A program made the translations under genes and the position numbers. A stretch of DNA of 64,000 nucleotides, from NCBI RefSeq assembly GCF_035277725.1, contig NZ_DATEJY010000065.1, positions 15,179-79,178 of the forward strand, written 5' to 3'. This document shows positions 48,251 to 57,072 of the stretch, in pieces. This DNA comes from Dyella_B sp035277725. GTDB taxonomy: Bacteria > Pseudomonadota > Gammaproteobacteria > Xanthomonadales > Rhodanobacteraceae. Position 1 is the first letter of the stretch; each line of letters starts with the position of its first letter. The notes under the pieces are model-generated. The model was not told the origin of the DNA. It made no database searches and saw nothing but the letters and a program-made list of their open reading frames with translations.

Positions 48251-49762
48251 TCACGCCGCCTGACGCAATCCTTCCACCCGGCTGTGCAGCAACTTCCAAT
48301 CCACCACCAGCTCGCAACCACGCGCCTTGGCATTGCGCCCCCACTCGGTCAGCACTTCCAAGCACGCCTGATCGACGTGATGCAGGCGATCCAGCTCCAG
48401 CAGCACGCGTGTATTCGGCGGCACCTGCTCCAGCATGCGCGTCAACGCCGGCACCTTGAAGAAGGTGGCCGAGCCGTCGAGTTCCAGCTTCAGCATGCCC
48501 GGCTCTTCGTGATCGGCAAGTTCTACCTGCAGACGCGACGATTGCAGCGCAAGCTTCAATACCGATAAAGCAAAGCCCACCAGCACACCGGTCAAGAGAT
48601 CGGTCACGACGATGGCGAGCGTGGTACCTGCATACACCACAAAGTTGCCGCGTCCATATTCGGCCAGCAGCTTCATCTGCTTGATGTTGATCATCTTGAT
48701 GCCGGTAAACACCAGAATGCCGGCCAGGCATGCCACCGGCGTCATGCGGATCAGCCACGGCAGCAGCATGGCGAACACCAGCAGCCAACCACCATGCATG
48801 ATCGTCGCCATGCGCGTGGCGGAGCCCGCCTGCACATTGGCGGCGCTGCGTACAATGACGCCTGTCATCGGCAGCGCGCCCAGCAGCCCGCACAGCATGT
48901 TGCCGACGCCTTGCGCGGTGAGCTCGCGGTTGTAATGGGTGCGTACGCCGTTGTGCATGCGATCCACGGCAGCGGCCGACAACAGCGTTTCCGCACTGGC
49001 GATCAGCGCGAAAGTGAGTGCGGCGACGAGCAGCGAGGGCTGCGCCAAGGCGGTCATGCCACTGAACGTCGGCAGTTCCACTGCCGCGAACAGGTTGGCG
49101 GGAATATCCACCTTGTTCACTGGCGTACCCAGCACGCTGACCGTCACCGTGACGATCACCACCGCCAATAACGCACCAGGCACGAAACGCAAAGCTTGCG
49201 GGCGCAGCTTCTCCCAGCCAAGCATGATGGCGATGGTGGACAAGCCAACCATCAGCGCCGCCACACTACCCGTTTCACCTTTAAAGGCGCTGGCCAATGC
49301 GCCCGGCAACGCAGCGAAATTTTCCAGGCCGCGCGCCTTCGGCAATGCATCGATCAGCACGTGCAACTGCGAAGCCACGATCAGAATGCCGATGCCCGAC
49401 AGCATCCCCGCCACCACAGCCGGCGAGATCATGCGGAACCACACGCCCACCTTGCCGATGCCCGCGATGACCTGGATCAAGCCAGCAAGCAGCACGACTG
49501 GCCCCAGTGCCGCCACGCCGTACTCGCGCACCAGCTCGAACACCAGCACCGCGAGGCCTGCCGCCGGACCACTGACCTGCAACGGCGAACCCGCGATGGC
49601 GCCGACCACGATGCCGCCGATGATGCCGGTCATCAGGCCCGCCGCCGGCGGCATGCCCGATGCGATGGCGATGCCCATGCACAACGGCAGCGCCACCAGA
49701 AACACGACAATGGAGCCGAGCAGATCCCGGCCGAACAGCCCTTGGGAAAAATAAGATCGCAT
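48251..49762 (-). CDS. SulP-family anion transporter (likely bicarbonate)
   Basis: A 503-aa SLC26/SulP transporter with the inner-membrane core (FLVALPLCMGIAIASGMPPA, PLQVSGPAAGLAVLVFELV) and a cytoplasmic STAS domain from about residue 400 (LLELDRLHHVDQACLEVLTE). ATG 49762 follows GAGGAACGAATC. It begins 10 bases after the stop of a beta carbonic anhydrase. SulP-carbonic anhydrase pairs of this kind are known or proposed bicarbonate transport systems (BicA/DAB-unrelated), so bicarbonate is a better guess than sulfate. No cys genes are near. Confidence 0.88.
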   Translation of the reverse strand: MRSYFSQGLFGRDLLGSIVVFLVALPLCMGIAIASGMPPAAGLMTGIIGGIVVGAIAGSPLQVSGPAAGLAVLVFELVREYGVAALGPVVLLAGLIQVIAGIGKVGVWFRMISPAVVAGMLSGIGILIVASQLHVLIDALPKARGLENFAALPGALASAFKGETGSVAALMVGLSTIAIMLGWEKLRPQALRFVPGALLAVVIVTVTVSVLGTPVNKVDIPANLFAAVELPTFSGMTALAQPSLLVAALTFALIASAETLLSAAAVDRMHNGVRTHYNRELTAQGVGNMLCGLLGALPMTGVIVRSAANVQAGSATRMATIMHGGWLLVFAMLLPWLIRMTPVACLAGILVFTGIKMINIKQMKLLAEYGRGNFVVYAGTTLAIVVTDLLTGVLVGFALSVLKLALQSSRLQVELADHEEPGMLKLELDGSATFFKVPALTRMLEQVPPNTRVLLELDRLHHVDQACLEVLTEWGRNAKARGCELVVDWKLLHSRVEGLRQAA

Positions 49763-49772
49763 GATTCGTTCC

Positions 49773-50450
49773 TCAGGCTGCTGCCGTGGCGGCAAAGCGC
49801 ATGTGCGGCGTGGCATCGGGCACTTTGCTGGCGTTCGGGTCGAGTTTCACGAAGCAGCCGCGCTCGGCATCGAAGGCTTCTATCTCCGCATGCTCGATGT
49901 CGTAGACCCAGCCATGGATGCTGAGATCGCCGCGCGCCATGCCCGCCGCCACCACCGGCAACGTGCGCAGATGCTCCAGCTGGCCGACGACGTTCTCGCG
50001 CGTCAGACAGGCCAGCGTTTCATGCTCGCTCAAACCCTGGTTGTTTTGCGCCACGACGTACTTGGCGACGTCACCGTGTTTCATCCACGCCGAAACAGAT
50101 GGCATCTCTTTCACCAGCTCCGGCTTCTGCAGCGCCTTCATCGCGCCGCAGTCGGAATGGCCGCAGATCACGATGTGCTTCACCTTGAGCACACGCACGG
50201 CATATTCGATCGCCGCCACCACGCCGCTCACGTGCTGCGCATACGGCGGCACGATGTTGCCGATGTTGCGATAGACAAACAGCTCGCCCGGTTGCGTGTT
50301 GAACATCATTTCAGGCATCACGCGTGAATCGGCGCAGGTGATAAACATGGTGCTGGGACTTTGACCGGCGGCGAGTTTCTTGAACAGCTCGCGCTGACTC
50401 GGAAAAACGTGGTGATGGAAATGGCTGAAACCTTCGATCAGGCGCTTCAT
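49773..50450 (-). CDS. Beta-class carbonic anhydrase
   Basis: This enzyme interconverts CO2 and bicarbonate in the cytoplasm. The 225-aa protein has the zinc ligands Cys and the Asp/Arg dyad in MFITCADSRVMPEMMF, and His and Cys in VICGHSDCGAMKAL. GELFVYRNIGNIVPP is the conserved linking segment. ATG 50450 begins the homologous sequence (MKRLIEGFSHFHHHVFP), with GAGAGAGATTTCCC before it; open sequence further upstream is not homologous. It is transcribed with the SulP transporter, which suggests bicarbonate supply for carboxylases such as acetyl-CoA carboxylase. Confidence 0.93.
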   Translation of the reverse strand: MKRLIEGFSHFHHHVFPSQRELFKKLAAGQSPSTMFITCADSRVMPEMMFNTQPGELFVYRNIGNIVPPYAQHVSGVVAAIEYAVRVLKVKHIVICGHSDCGAMKALQKPELVKEMPSVSAWMKHGDVAKYVVAQNNQGLSEHETLACLTRENVVGQLEHLRTLPVVAAGMARGDLSIHGWVYDIEHAEIEAFDAERGCFVKLDPNASKVPDATPHMRFAATAAA

Positions 50451-50572
50451 GGGAAATCTCTCTCTCGATGCGAATGGGGATGGATGCGCGCAGCCGTGAC
50501 GCACGCACAGGCGTGCAGCGCGATGGCTGGGGTGCAATAACCAAGGGGATGACGGCGCAAGCCGCCGAAGCA

Positions 50573-50941
50573 TCAGGCGAGATCGGGTGGACGCGGCAGG
50601 CGCAGCCCAGGTGCTGCCGGCAAGGGAAGCATGGCGCCGGTCGGCATGGCGACGCGGAGAGGATCGAGCCACACCCGCATCGGCGCCGGCAAGGCCAGCT
50701 CGTCGTCCATGTCGTCGTTGTCGGCGGCGAGCAAGAGCGTGACAGGCGATGAATCGTTGGCCGCGTGCCATGCGCCATTGTGATCGGCAACGCGGGTGCC
50801 ATCGACAATGAAAACTGCCGGGATTGACGCTGCCTTCATCACGGGTGCCTGGCGTGCACTCGCGCCCCATGCAGCGCTCATCCATGACAGCAAGGCGCAG
50901 CACATCAGCAGGAGAAGACAAGAGCGGTCGGTCGATCGCAT
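50573..50941 (-). CDS. Predicted secreted protein, unknown
   Basis: A 122-aa frame with a convincing signal peptide (basic start MRSTDR, then CLLLLMCCALLSWMSAAWG, cut near ASA). The mature part is about 95 residues, Pro/Ala-rich, with IPAVFIVDGTRVADHNGAWH and LAADNDDMDDELALPAPMRV. No family recognised. It lies upstream of the carbonic anhydrase on the same strand, 122 bases away. The signal peptide and the codon pattern support coding, but homologs would be needed to be sure. Confidence 0.55.
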   Translation of the reverse strand: MRSTDRSCLLLLMCCALLSWMSAAWGASARQAPVMKAASIPAVFIVDGTRVADHNGAWHAANDSSPVTLLLAADNDDMDDELALPAPMRVWLDPLRVAMPTGAMLPLPAAPGLRLPRPPDLA

Positions 50942-51016
50942 GGCGGCAAAGCTATCGGATTGGCATGCTGCAATGCAAGCTTTGCGACAAACTTGTGTTC
51001 ATGTCGATACATCCCC

Positions 51017-51090
51017 GTAGGTTGGGGTGCGAACCCCAACATCACCATGCCTGCGGGTATCACGATGTTAGGGTTCGCACCCCAACCTAC
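51017..51090. repeat. REPIN, subtype B
   Basis: GTAGGTTGGGGTGCGAACCC on the left and a partner ending GCACCCCAACCTAC on the right. It lies between the porin gene and the small secreted protein gene. Confidence 0.92.
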
Positions 51091-51111
51091 GGCAACGCCA
51101 AAAAGCAAAAC

Positions 51112-51136
51112 GGCGGGCAAGGCCCGCCGTTTTTCC
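51112..51136 (-). terminator. Rho-independent terminator of the porin gene
   Basis: ACGGCGGGC and GCCCGCCGT flank a short loop with A-rich and T-rich borders on either side. It lies about 60 bases past the porin stop and could serve both strands. Confidence 0.75.
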
Positions 51137-51193
51137 ATCCTTGGGTCGAACTCCCTTCTGATAACCGTGTATCCGTTATCCGTTTCCCACCGA

Positions 51194-52879
51194 TCAGAAC
51201 GGGTAGTAGCGGATGCTGGTGAAGAACATGTTGTCCGAAGCGGTCGGCGCATTGCCCTTGGCGTCGGTGTACAGCTGGCGCGAGAGATGCGAGAACTGCG
51301 TACCGAACTGCACGCGGCCGAACTTGCCCTGGTAGAACTTCCACAGGAAGCCGAACGACTGTTCGGAAACCGCGCGGTTCTGGCCCGTACAACCGGTAGC
51401 TGCACCGTAGATGCCGCAGTTGGCATTGTTGTAGCCGAGGGCTGCGGCACCGTAACCGAGCGGCAAGCCGTTCACGCCGACGGTTTGGTAGCTGTCCTGC
51501 TGCTCGCGGCCGCCTTCGACGTACAGATCGAAATTTTCGGAGGCATGCCAGGTCAGCGTGCCGAGCGCCATGTTTTCCTTCAGCGGATGCGGCGCGCCGC
51601 TGGTGGTGTAGGTGATGTCGTTGAGGCCAGAGGTGCCGTAACGGCCAATGCCCTTGCCGCTCATGCCCGACACCTGCAGGTCCAGCACCTTCGGAACCAG
51701 CGGCAACACCATGCCGAAGCCGAAGCCGCCGCCGTGCGCGGTCTGGTTGGTGGTGCCGGCCGGCCCGCCGTTGGCCGTGGTCGGCGTCACGCGGGTGGTG
51801 AACTCGCGCGAGATGCCGAACAGTTCGTAGTGGCCCCAACCCGGATCGGCCGCAAACTTCACGAGGATGTCCGGAATCTGGTTGAGCGACACCGAGTTCA
51901 GCGTGTCATACAGCGAGCCGGCGCCGACCGTGGCGGTCGTGGTCGCATAGCCCTTGGTGCCCGTACCGGCCGTGGCGCCGACGCCAGCGGTCTGCGGATT
52001 TTCAACCGAGATACCCAGCCACCACTTCTTGTCCCAATCCTTGACCAGGCGCAGCTGCGTTTGGCGCGCCCAGTTGAAACCTGCGCCGTACTGCGCGTCG
52101 ATGGTCGGCGGCAACACTTCCTTGCCGGGGGTGATGCCCACGCTGTCGAGCGTCATCAGCGACCATGCCTGGCCCGCCAATGCGTGCAGGCCGTAGTCGG
52201 TCCAATCCACGCTGGTCCACAACTGGCGAATGCGCATGTTGAACGAGTTGCTCTCGTTCATGTTGGCCGTCTGGGCGCCACCGAGGAAGTCCGTCTCGTA
52301 GTAGCCCGTCACGTGCGTCGTGTCGTTGATGTCGCCTTCGGCCTTGATCGACAGGCGGCTCTGGCGCGCGCTGTAGACGAACTGGTTGTTGCGGGCGTTG
52401 GTGACCGGATAGGTGGTGGTGGCGCCGCTGCTCGTGTTGATCGGCGCGGTGCTGGTGCCACCCATGAACGGAATGGCGGTGAACTTGGTGGCGATGTCAT
52501 CGGCGGTGTCGCGCGAACGATACGCCGTTTCAGCCGCGAGGAAGCCGCCGAAGGTCCACTTCACGCCACCGGTGCCACCGAGGATGTCGCCCTTGTGCTC
52601 GGTCGCGGCCACGGCAACCTGCTTCTGCGTAGCCTGCACCTGCGCCTGCGTCGCCTGCACGGACTGCGCCGTTTCAACCTGTGCCTGCTGCGCCGCCTGC
52701 TGCTGCGACTCCAGGTCTTGAACCTTCTGCTCCAGTGCTTGGATCTCTGCCTTCATCTGCGCCAGTTCAGAAGCGCTGACGGTCACCTTCTTGTTCGACG
52801 TCTGAGCTGACACCGGCGCTGTCACGCTGGTCAGGCCCAAACCGGCAGCGATGGCTACCGTGAGCATCTTGGAACGCAT
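51194..52879 (-). CDS. Outer membrane porin with N-terminal coiled coil (DcaP-like)
   Basis: A 561-aa precursor with a signal peptide (cut after VSAQ). Residues about 30-90 form a Gln-rich coiled coil (ELAQMKAEIQALEQKVQDLE). A beta-barrel follows, with RQSRLSIKAEGDINDTTHVT, GYYETDFLG, RQLWTSVDWTDYGLHALAGQ and a C-terminal aromatic FFTSIRYYPF. This architecture is that of DcaP/trimeric porins. The gene has a PhoB-box-like sequence about 116 bases upstream and lies beside rnt and the pst operon, so a phosphate-starvation-induced anion porin is likely. ATG 52879 has GCGGAGATAACAAC before it. Confidence 0.85.
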   Translation of the reverse strand: MRSKMLTVAIAAGLGLTSVTAPVSAQTSNKKVTVSASELAQMKAEIQALEQKVQDLESQQQAAQQAQVETAQSVQATQAQVQATQKQVAVAATEHKGDILGGTGGVKWTFGGFLAAETAYRSRDTADDIATKFTAIPFMGGTSTAPINTSSGATTTYPVTNARNNQFVYSARQSRLSIKAEGDINDTTHVTGYYETDFLGGAQTANMNESNSFNMRIRQLWTSVDWTDYGLHALAGQAWSLMTLDSVGITPGKEVLPPTIDAQYGAGFNWARQTQLRLVKDWDKKWWLGISVENPQTAGVGATAGTGTKGYATTTATVGAGSLYDTLNSVSLNQIPDILVKFAADPGWGHYELFGISREFTTRVTPTTANGGPAGTTNQTAHGGGFGFGMVLPLVPKVLDLQVSGMSGKGIGRYGTSGLNDITYTTSGAPHPLKENMALGTLTWHASENFDLYVEGGREQQDSYQTVGVNGLPLGYGAAALGYNNANCGIYGAATGCTGQNRAVSEQSFGFLWKFYQGKFGRVQFGTQFSHLSRQLYTDAKGNAPTASDNMFFTSIRYYPF

Positions 52880-52994
52880 GTTGTTATCTCCGCTAGATCA
52901 AATGAAACCGCGCGGCATCACAGTCCTTCCCCTGGAGCGGCCTGCGGGCTGGCGGCATGATCGAGCGGCAGCTTTACCGTTAGATGGATGTTAT

Positions 52995-53012
52995 GTGACA
53001 GAACGATGACGA
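52995..53012 (-). promoter_or_regulatory. PhoB-box-like sequence upstream of the porin gene
   Basis: On the minus strand it reads TCGTCAT-CGTT-CTGTCAC: two 7-base repeats with a 4-base spacer, 5/7 and 7/7 to the CTGTCAY consensus. It sits 116 bases upstream of the porin start. The 351-base gap 52880-53230 otherwise holds only a REPIN. Confidence 0.5.
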
Positions 53013-53122
53013 ACCGTACGGTTTGCCGTCCAGGGGCATACGGATTTTTGACTGCGAACCTTACCGTCGTAGGTGCTCTACCCTGCTTGAGGCTGACGAC
53101 CACGCGGCGCTGAGCGAAGAAC

Positions 53123-53187
53123 GTAGGCTGCGATGCAATCCCAGCATTTGGTTGACATGGCGACGCTGGGATTGCATCCCAGCCTAC
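53123..53187. repeat. REPIN, subtype A
   Basis: GTAGGCTGCGATGCAATCCC on the left and the partner GCTGGGATTGCATCCCAGCC with TAC on the right. It lies upstream of rnt, in the divergent gap with the porin gene. Confidence 0.88.
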
Positions 53188-53230
53188 CTGCACGACGGCG
53201 GCATCAGCATTCGGCTGATATGCTTGTCCG

Positions 53231-53890
53231 ATGGAGCAACTCAATAACAGCTTGGCGGTCCGCATGGCCGACCGTTTCCGCGGCTTTCTGCCGGTGGTCG
53301 TTGATGTAGAGACCGGTGGTTTCGATGCCGATCGGGATGCGTTGCTGGAAATCGCCGCTGTCACCATCGGCATGGATCAAGAAGGCCATCTTTATCCGCA
53401 CCCGGTGGTGTCCACCCACGTGGAGCCCTTCCCCGGCGCGAACATCGATCCGCGCGCGCTAGAGATCACTGGCATCGATCCGGACAATCCGCTGCGCGCC
53501 GCCTTGCATGAACGCGCCGCGCTGGACCATATCTTTCAGGCCGTGCGCGCCGCCGTGCGCGCCGACGATTGCCAGCGCGCGGTGTTGGTAGGGCATAACG
53601 CCGCATTCGACCTGGGATTTCTCAATGCCGCCGTGCGCCGCGTGGGCCACAAGCGCAATCCGTTCCATCCTTTCAGCTGCTTCGACACTGCGAGTCTCAG
53701 CGGCTTGCTGTACGGGCAAACCGTCTTGAGCAAGGCGGTAATCGCCGCCGGCTACAGCTTCGACGCGAGCGAGGCGCATTCGGCGGTGTATGACGCCGAG
53801 CGCACCGCCCTGCTGTTTTGCCGCATCGTGAACCGGGTGCGTTCGCTGGAAGTGCTGGAACTGGAGCGAGTGGGCGCGGCGCTGCCGTAG
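53231..53890 (+). CDS. rnt: Ribonuclease T
   Basis: RNase T is a 3'-5' exonuclease of the DEDD family that matures tRNA, 5S and 23S rRNA 3' ends. The 219-aa protein closely follows E. coli Rnt: DRFRGFLPVVVDVETGGFDA with D25 and E27 of the active site, LLEIAAVTIGMDQEGHLYPH, and HVEPFPGANIDPRALEITGI with DP. VGHNAAFDLGFLNAA supplies the second Asp, and AHSAVYDAERTALLFCRIVN the final His and Asp. The stop TAG is the foot of a subtype B REPIN. pstS follows. Confidence 0.95.
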   Translation: MEQLNNSLAVRMADRFRGFLPVVVDVETGGFDADRDALLEIAAVTIGMDQEGHLYPHPVVSTHVEPFPGANIDPRALEITGIDPDNPLRAALHERAALDHIFQAVRAAVRADDCQRAVLVGHNAAFDLGFLNAAVRRVGHKRNPFHPFSCFDTASLSGLLYGQTVLSKAVIAAGYSFDASEAHSAVYDAERTALLFCRIVNRVRSLEVLELERVGAALP

Positions 53891-53961
53891 GTTGGGGTGC
53901 GAACCCCAACATCGCCATGCTCATCAGGATCGTCGTGTTGGGGTTCGCACCCCCAACCTAC
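53887..53961. repeat. REPIN, subtype B, supplying the rnt stop
   Basis: GTAGGTTGGGGTGCGAACCC on the left and a partner ending CACCCCCAACCTAC with one extra C on the right. TAG 53888-53890 terminates rnt. Confidence 0.92.
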
Positions 53962-53985
53962 GGTGATGCCCGCAAAGTTTTGCGG

Positions 53986-54003
53986 TTGTCATCAAGCTGA
54001 CAC
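53986..54003 (+). promoter_or_regulatory. PhoB box upstream of pstS
   Basis: TTGTCAT-CAAG-CTGACAC matches the CTGTCAT-N4-CTGTCAC pattern with one mismatch in each repeat. It lies 86 bases upstream of the pstS start. A GTCTCAT third repeat may follow at the next 11-base step. Confidence 0.65.
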
Positions 54004-54088
54004 ATTTGTCTCATCTCATTGCAACACCTTACCTCTGCAATACGCGGGTCGTAGGCATTACCTAGCCAACTTCCCTCAAGGAGCCACT

Positions 54089-55123
54089 GTGTTGACCTCA
54101 TTCAAACTTCCGTCCCGCCTCGGCACGCTCGCCCTGGTGGTTGCCGCGTCCCTGTTCGGCACGACGGTGCAAGCTACCGACATCACCGGTGCAGGCTCCA
54201 GCTTCGTTTATCCGGTTATCTCCAAGTGGTCGGCGGCTTATGCCGAGAAGACCGGCAACCACATCAACTATCAGTCGATCGGTTCCGGCGGCGGCATTGC
54301 GCAGATCAAGGCCGGCACGGTGGATTTCGGCGCCTCCGACATGCCGTTGAAGGCGGAAGACCTGGCCAAGTTCGGCCTGGGCCAGTTCCCCGACGTAATC
54401 GGCGGCATCGTGCCGGCGTTCAACGTGGCCGGCGTGGCGCCGGGTGCGCTGGTGCTGGACGGCCCGACCCTGGCCGACATCTATCTGGGCAAGATCACCA
54501 CCTGGAATGATCCTGCCATCACCAAGCTCAACCCCAGCGTGCACCTGCCGTCGTCCAAGATTTTCGTGGTGCATCGCTCGGATGGTTCGGGCACCTCGTT
54601 CAACTTCACCAACTACCTGTCGAAGGTGAGCGCGGATTGGAAGTCGAAGGTCGGTGAAGGCACCGCCGTGCAGTGGCCGACCGGTATCGGCGGCAAGGGC
54701 AACGAGGGCGTGTCCGCTTATATCAAGCAGATCCCGAATTCGATCGGCTATGTGGAATACGCCTACGCCGTGCAGAACAAGCTCGGCTACGCCAAGATGA
54801 AGAACGCCTCCGGCACCGTGGTGGAGCCGACCATTGCCAGCTTCCAGGCTGCCGCCAACACGGCTGATTGGAAGAGCGCCAAGGATTTCAACCTGCTGAT
54901 GACCAATGCACCGGGCGCCGATGCATGGCCGATCACCGCCACCTCGTGGGTGATCATGTACAAGACGCCGAAGAACGCGGCCAACACCAAGGTGGCCTTC
55001 AACTTCTTCAAGTACGCTTACGAACAAGGCCAGGATGCCGCGCGCGCGCTGGATTACGTGCCGCTGCCTGCCTCGCTGGTGCAACAGATCGAAGCCTACT
55101 GGGCCAGCGAATACAAGCAGTAA
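54089..55123 (+). CDS. pstS: Phosphate ABC transporter substrate-binding protein
   Basis: PstS binds inorganic phosphate in the periplasm and delivers it to PstCA. The 344-aa precursor has a signal peptide (SRLGTLALVVAASLFGTTVQ, cut near AT). The phosphate-site motifs are ITGAGSSFVYPVISKWSAAY, QSIGSGGGIAQI, DFGASDMPLK and FVVHRSDGSGTSFNF. The start is GTG 54089, with AAGGAG 6 bases upstream; TTG 54092 is possible. A PhoB box precedes it, and a strong hairpin separates it from pstC, typical for higher PstS expression. Confidence 0.96.
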   Translation: MLTSFKLPSRLGTLALVVAASLFGTTVQATDITGAGSSFVYPVISKWSAAYAEKTGNHINYQSIGSGGGIAQIKAGTVDFGASDMPLKAEDLAKFGLGQFPDVIGGIVPAFNVAGVAPGALVLDGPTLADIYLGKITTWNDPAITKLNPSVHLPSSKIFVVHRSDGSGTSFNFTNYLSKVSADWKSKVGEGTAVQWPTGIGGKGNEGVSAYIKQIPNSIGYVEYAYAVQNKLGYAKMKNASGTVVEPTIASFQAAANTADWKSAKDFNLLMTNAPGADAWPITATSWVIMYKTPKNAANTKVAFNFFKYAYEQGQDAARALDYVPLPASLVQQIEAYWASEYKQ

Positions 55124-55169
55124 GCTTGAGTGCTGAGGCAAGGATGCGCAGCCTGAAAGCGACTCTTGC

Positions 55170-55198
55170 GACGCGCGCAACGTTACGTTGCGCGCGTC
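55170..55198. promoter_or_regulatory. Stable hairpin between pstS and pstC
   Basis: GACGCGCGCAACG and CGTTGCGCGCGTC form a 13-bp perfect stem with a TTA loop. Without a T run it is more likely an RNA-stabilising or attenuating structure than a full terminator. It would favour PstS over PstCAB. Confidence 0.7.
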
Positions 55199-55234
55199 GT
55201 GCTGACTGAAACCATCGCAAGAAAATCACGCCCC

Positions 55235-56206
55235 ATGTCAGCCACAAGTGCCGAACCGATTCCCCGCGATACTGAACATCGTTCGCGCACCGATGCCCGT
55301 CACGACCGGTTCTTCCGTTTCCTGCTGCGCTTTTGCGCTTTGCTGGTGTTGGCAGCGCTGCTTGGCGCGGCGCTCTCCACGCTGTGGGGCGGACGCACCG
55401 TATTGTTCAAGGACGGCTTCCGCTTTTTATTCAGCTCGGACTGGAATCCGGTCGAGAACCAGTTCGGCGCGCTGGCGCCGATCGTCGGTACGTTGGTCAC
55501 CTCGCTGATCGCCTTGGTCCTCGCGGTGCCGGTGAGTTTCGGCATTGCCCTCTTTCTGACCGAGATCGCGCCTCGCTGGATGCGCGGCCCGGTCGCCGGC
55601 GCCATTGAACTGCTGGCGGCGATTCCTTCGATCATCTACGGCATGTGGGGTTTGTTCGTGTTCGTGCCGTTCATGGCCAGCATCGAGCCCACGCTCAGCG
55701 ACACGATCGGTAACATCCCGGTGATCGGCGCCCTGTTTCAAGGGCCGCCGCTGGGCTTAGGGCTGCTGACCGCGGGCATCGTGCTGGCAGTGATGATCCT
55801 GCCGTTTATTTCCTCGGTGATGCGCGAGGTGTTCCAGACCGTACCGGCGCGCTTGAAAGAATCTTCATACGCGCTCGGATCCACCACTTGGGAAGTGGTG
55901 TGGGACATCGTGCTGCCGTATACGCGTTCGGCGGTGATCGGCGGCATTTTCCTCGGGCTTGGGCGTGCGCTCGGCGAGACCATGGCTGTCACTTTCGTGC
56001 TGGGCAACTCGTATAACCTCACTGCATCGCTGCTGATGCCGGGCACGTCGATTTCCTCCAGCATCGCCAACGAATTCAATGAAGCAGTGGACCTGCATCG
56101 TTCCGCACTGATCGCGCTGGGCTTCCTGCTTTTCGTGGTGACCTTCATCGTGCTGCTGATCGCACGGTTGATGTTGCGCCAGTTGCAACGCAAGGAGGGT
56201 CGCTGA
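55235..56206 (+). CDS. pstC: Phosphate ABC transporter permease PstC
   Basis: PstC is one of two membrane subunits of the high-affinity phosphate importer. The 323-aa protein has about six helices and the inner-membrane component motifs SFGIALFLTEIAPRWMRGPV, LLAAIPSIIYGMWGLFVFVP and GLGRALGETMAVTFVLGNSY (EAA loop). The start is set at ATG 55235 (MSATSAEP) because the hairpin and intergenic sequence precede it; the ribosome binding site is weak. It is followed by pstA with a one-base overlap (TGATG). Confidence 0.95.
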   Translation: MSATSAEPIPRDTEHRSRTDARHDRFFRFLLRFCALLVLAALLGAALSTLWGGRTVLFKDGFRFLFSSDWNPVENQFGALAPIVGTLVTSLIALVLAVPVSFGIALFLTEIAPRWMRGPVAGAIELLAAIPSIIYGMWGLFVFVPFMASIEPTLSDTIGNIPVIGALFQGPPLGLGLLTAGIVLAVMILPFISSVMREVFQTVPARLKESSYALGSTTWEVVWDIVLPYTRSAVIGGIFLGLGRALGETMAVTFVLGNSYNLTASLLMPGTSISSSIANEFNEAVDLHRSALIALGFLLFVVTFIVLLIARLMLRQLQRKEGR

Positions 56207-57072
56207 TGTCCGCCGTCTACGCACGCCGCTCCATCGTCAATATCGTTGCGCTGGCGCTCAGTGGGCTCGCCACGCTGATCGGCCTGATCTTTTTGGTCTG
56301 GATTTTGTGGGTCACCGCGCAAAATGGCTTGGGCGCCATCAAGCTCACGTTGTTTACCAAGATCACCGCTTATGCCGACCAAGGCGGCCTGGCCAATGCC
56401 ATGGTGGGCAGCCTGATCATGGATTTGATGGCGCTGTTGATCTGCGCGCCGATCGGCGTGCTGGCCGGTACGTATCTGGCCGAATACGCCAGCTCCACGC
56501 GCCTGGGTGCCACGATCCGCTTCCTCAATGACATTCTGCTATCGGCGCCGTCGATCGTGCTTGGCCTGTTCGTGTATGTGATCGTGGTGATTCCCACCAC
56601 CGAACTCACCGATGGCCGCATCACCTTCTCCGGCTTTGCCGGCAGTGTGGCGTTGGCGTTGATCGGCTTGCCGGTGATCGTGCGCACCACCGATGAAATG
56701 CTGCAGCTGGTGCCCGGCACCTTACGCGAAGCGGCGCTGTCGCTCGGCATTCCGCAGTGGAAGCTCACCGTGCAGGTACTGATGCGCGCAGCGTTCTCCG
56801 GCATTCTCACCGGCGTGCTGCTGGCGCTCGCGCGCCTGGCCGGCGAAACCGCGCCGCTGCTGTTCACCGCCTTCGGCAACAACTTCATGACCGCGCATCC
56901 GCTGGACAAGATGGCCAGCATGCCGGTGACGATCTATCAGTACACCAACGATCCGAATCCGGCGCTGCATGCGATCGCCTGGGCCGGCGCGCTGTTGATC
57001 ACCCTGTTCGTGCTGGCGCTGAGCCTGCTGACCCGCATCATGTTTTCGCGCAAGAAGGTGAGTTATGAATGA
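56206..57072 (+). CDS. pstA: Phosphate ABC transporter permease PstA
   Basis: PstA is the second permease subunit of the phosphate importer. The 288-aa protein has about six helices, with GVLAGTYLAEYASSTRLGAT, LLSAPSIVLGLFVYVIVVIP and the coupling loop LREAALSLGIPQWKLTVQVL, then LALARLAGETAPLLFTAFGN. Overlap with pstC (1 base) and pstB (8 bases) indicates tight coupling. Normal length and composition. Confidence 0.95.
   Translation: MSAVYARRSIVNIVALALSGLATLIGLIFLVWILWVTAQNGLGAIKLTLFTKITAYADQGGLANAMVGSLIMDLMALLICAPIGVLAGTYLAEYASSTRLGATIRFLNDILLSAPSIVLGLFVYVIVVIPTTELTDGRITFSGFAGSVALALIGLPVIVRTTDEMLQLVPGTLREAALSLGIPQWKLTVQVLMRAAFSGILTGVLLALARLAGETAPLLFTAFGNNFMTAHPLDKMASMPVTIYQYTNDPNPALHAIAWAGALLITLFVLALSLLTRIMFSRKKVSYE

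Noticed and set aside
48251..49762. SulP protein as a sulfate permease
   Set aside because: No cys genes are near and it is paired with carbonic anhydrase, so bicarbonate is favoured, though not proven.
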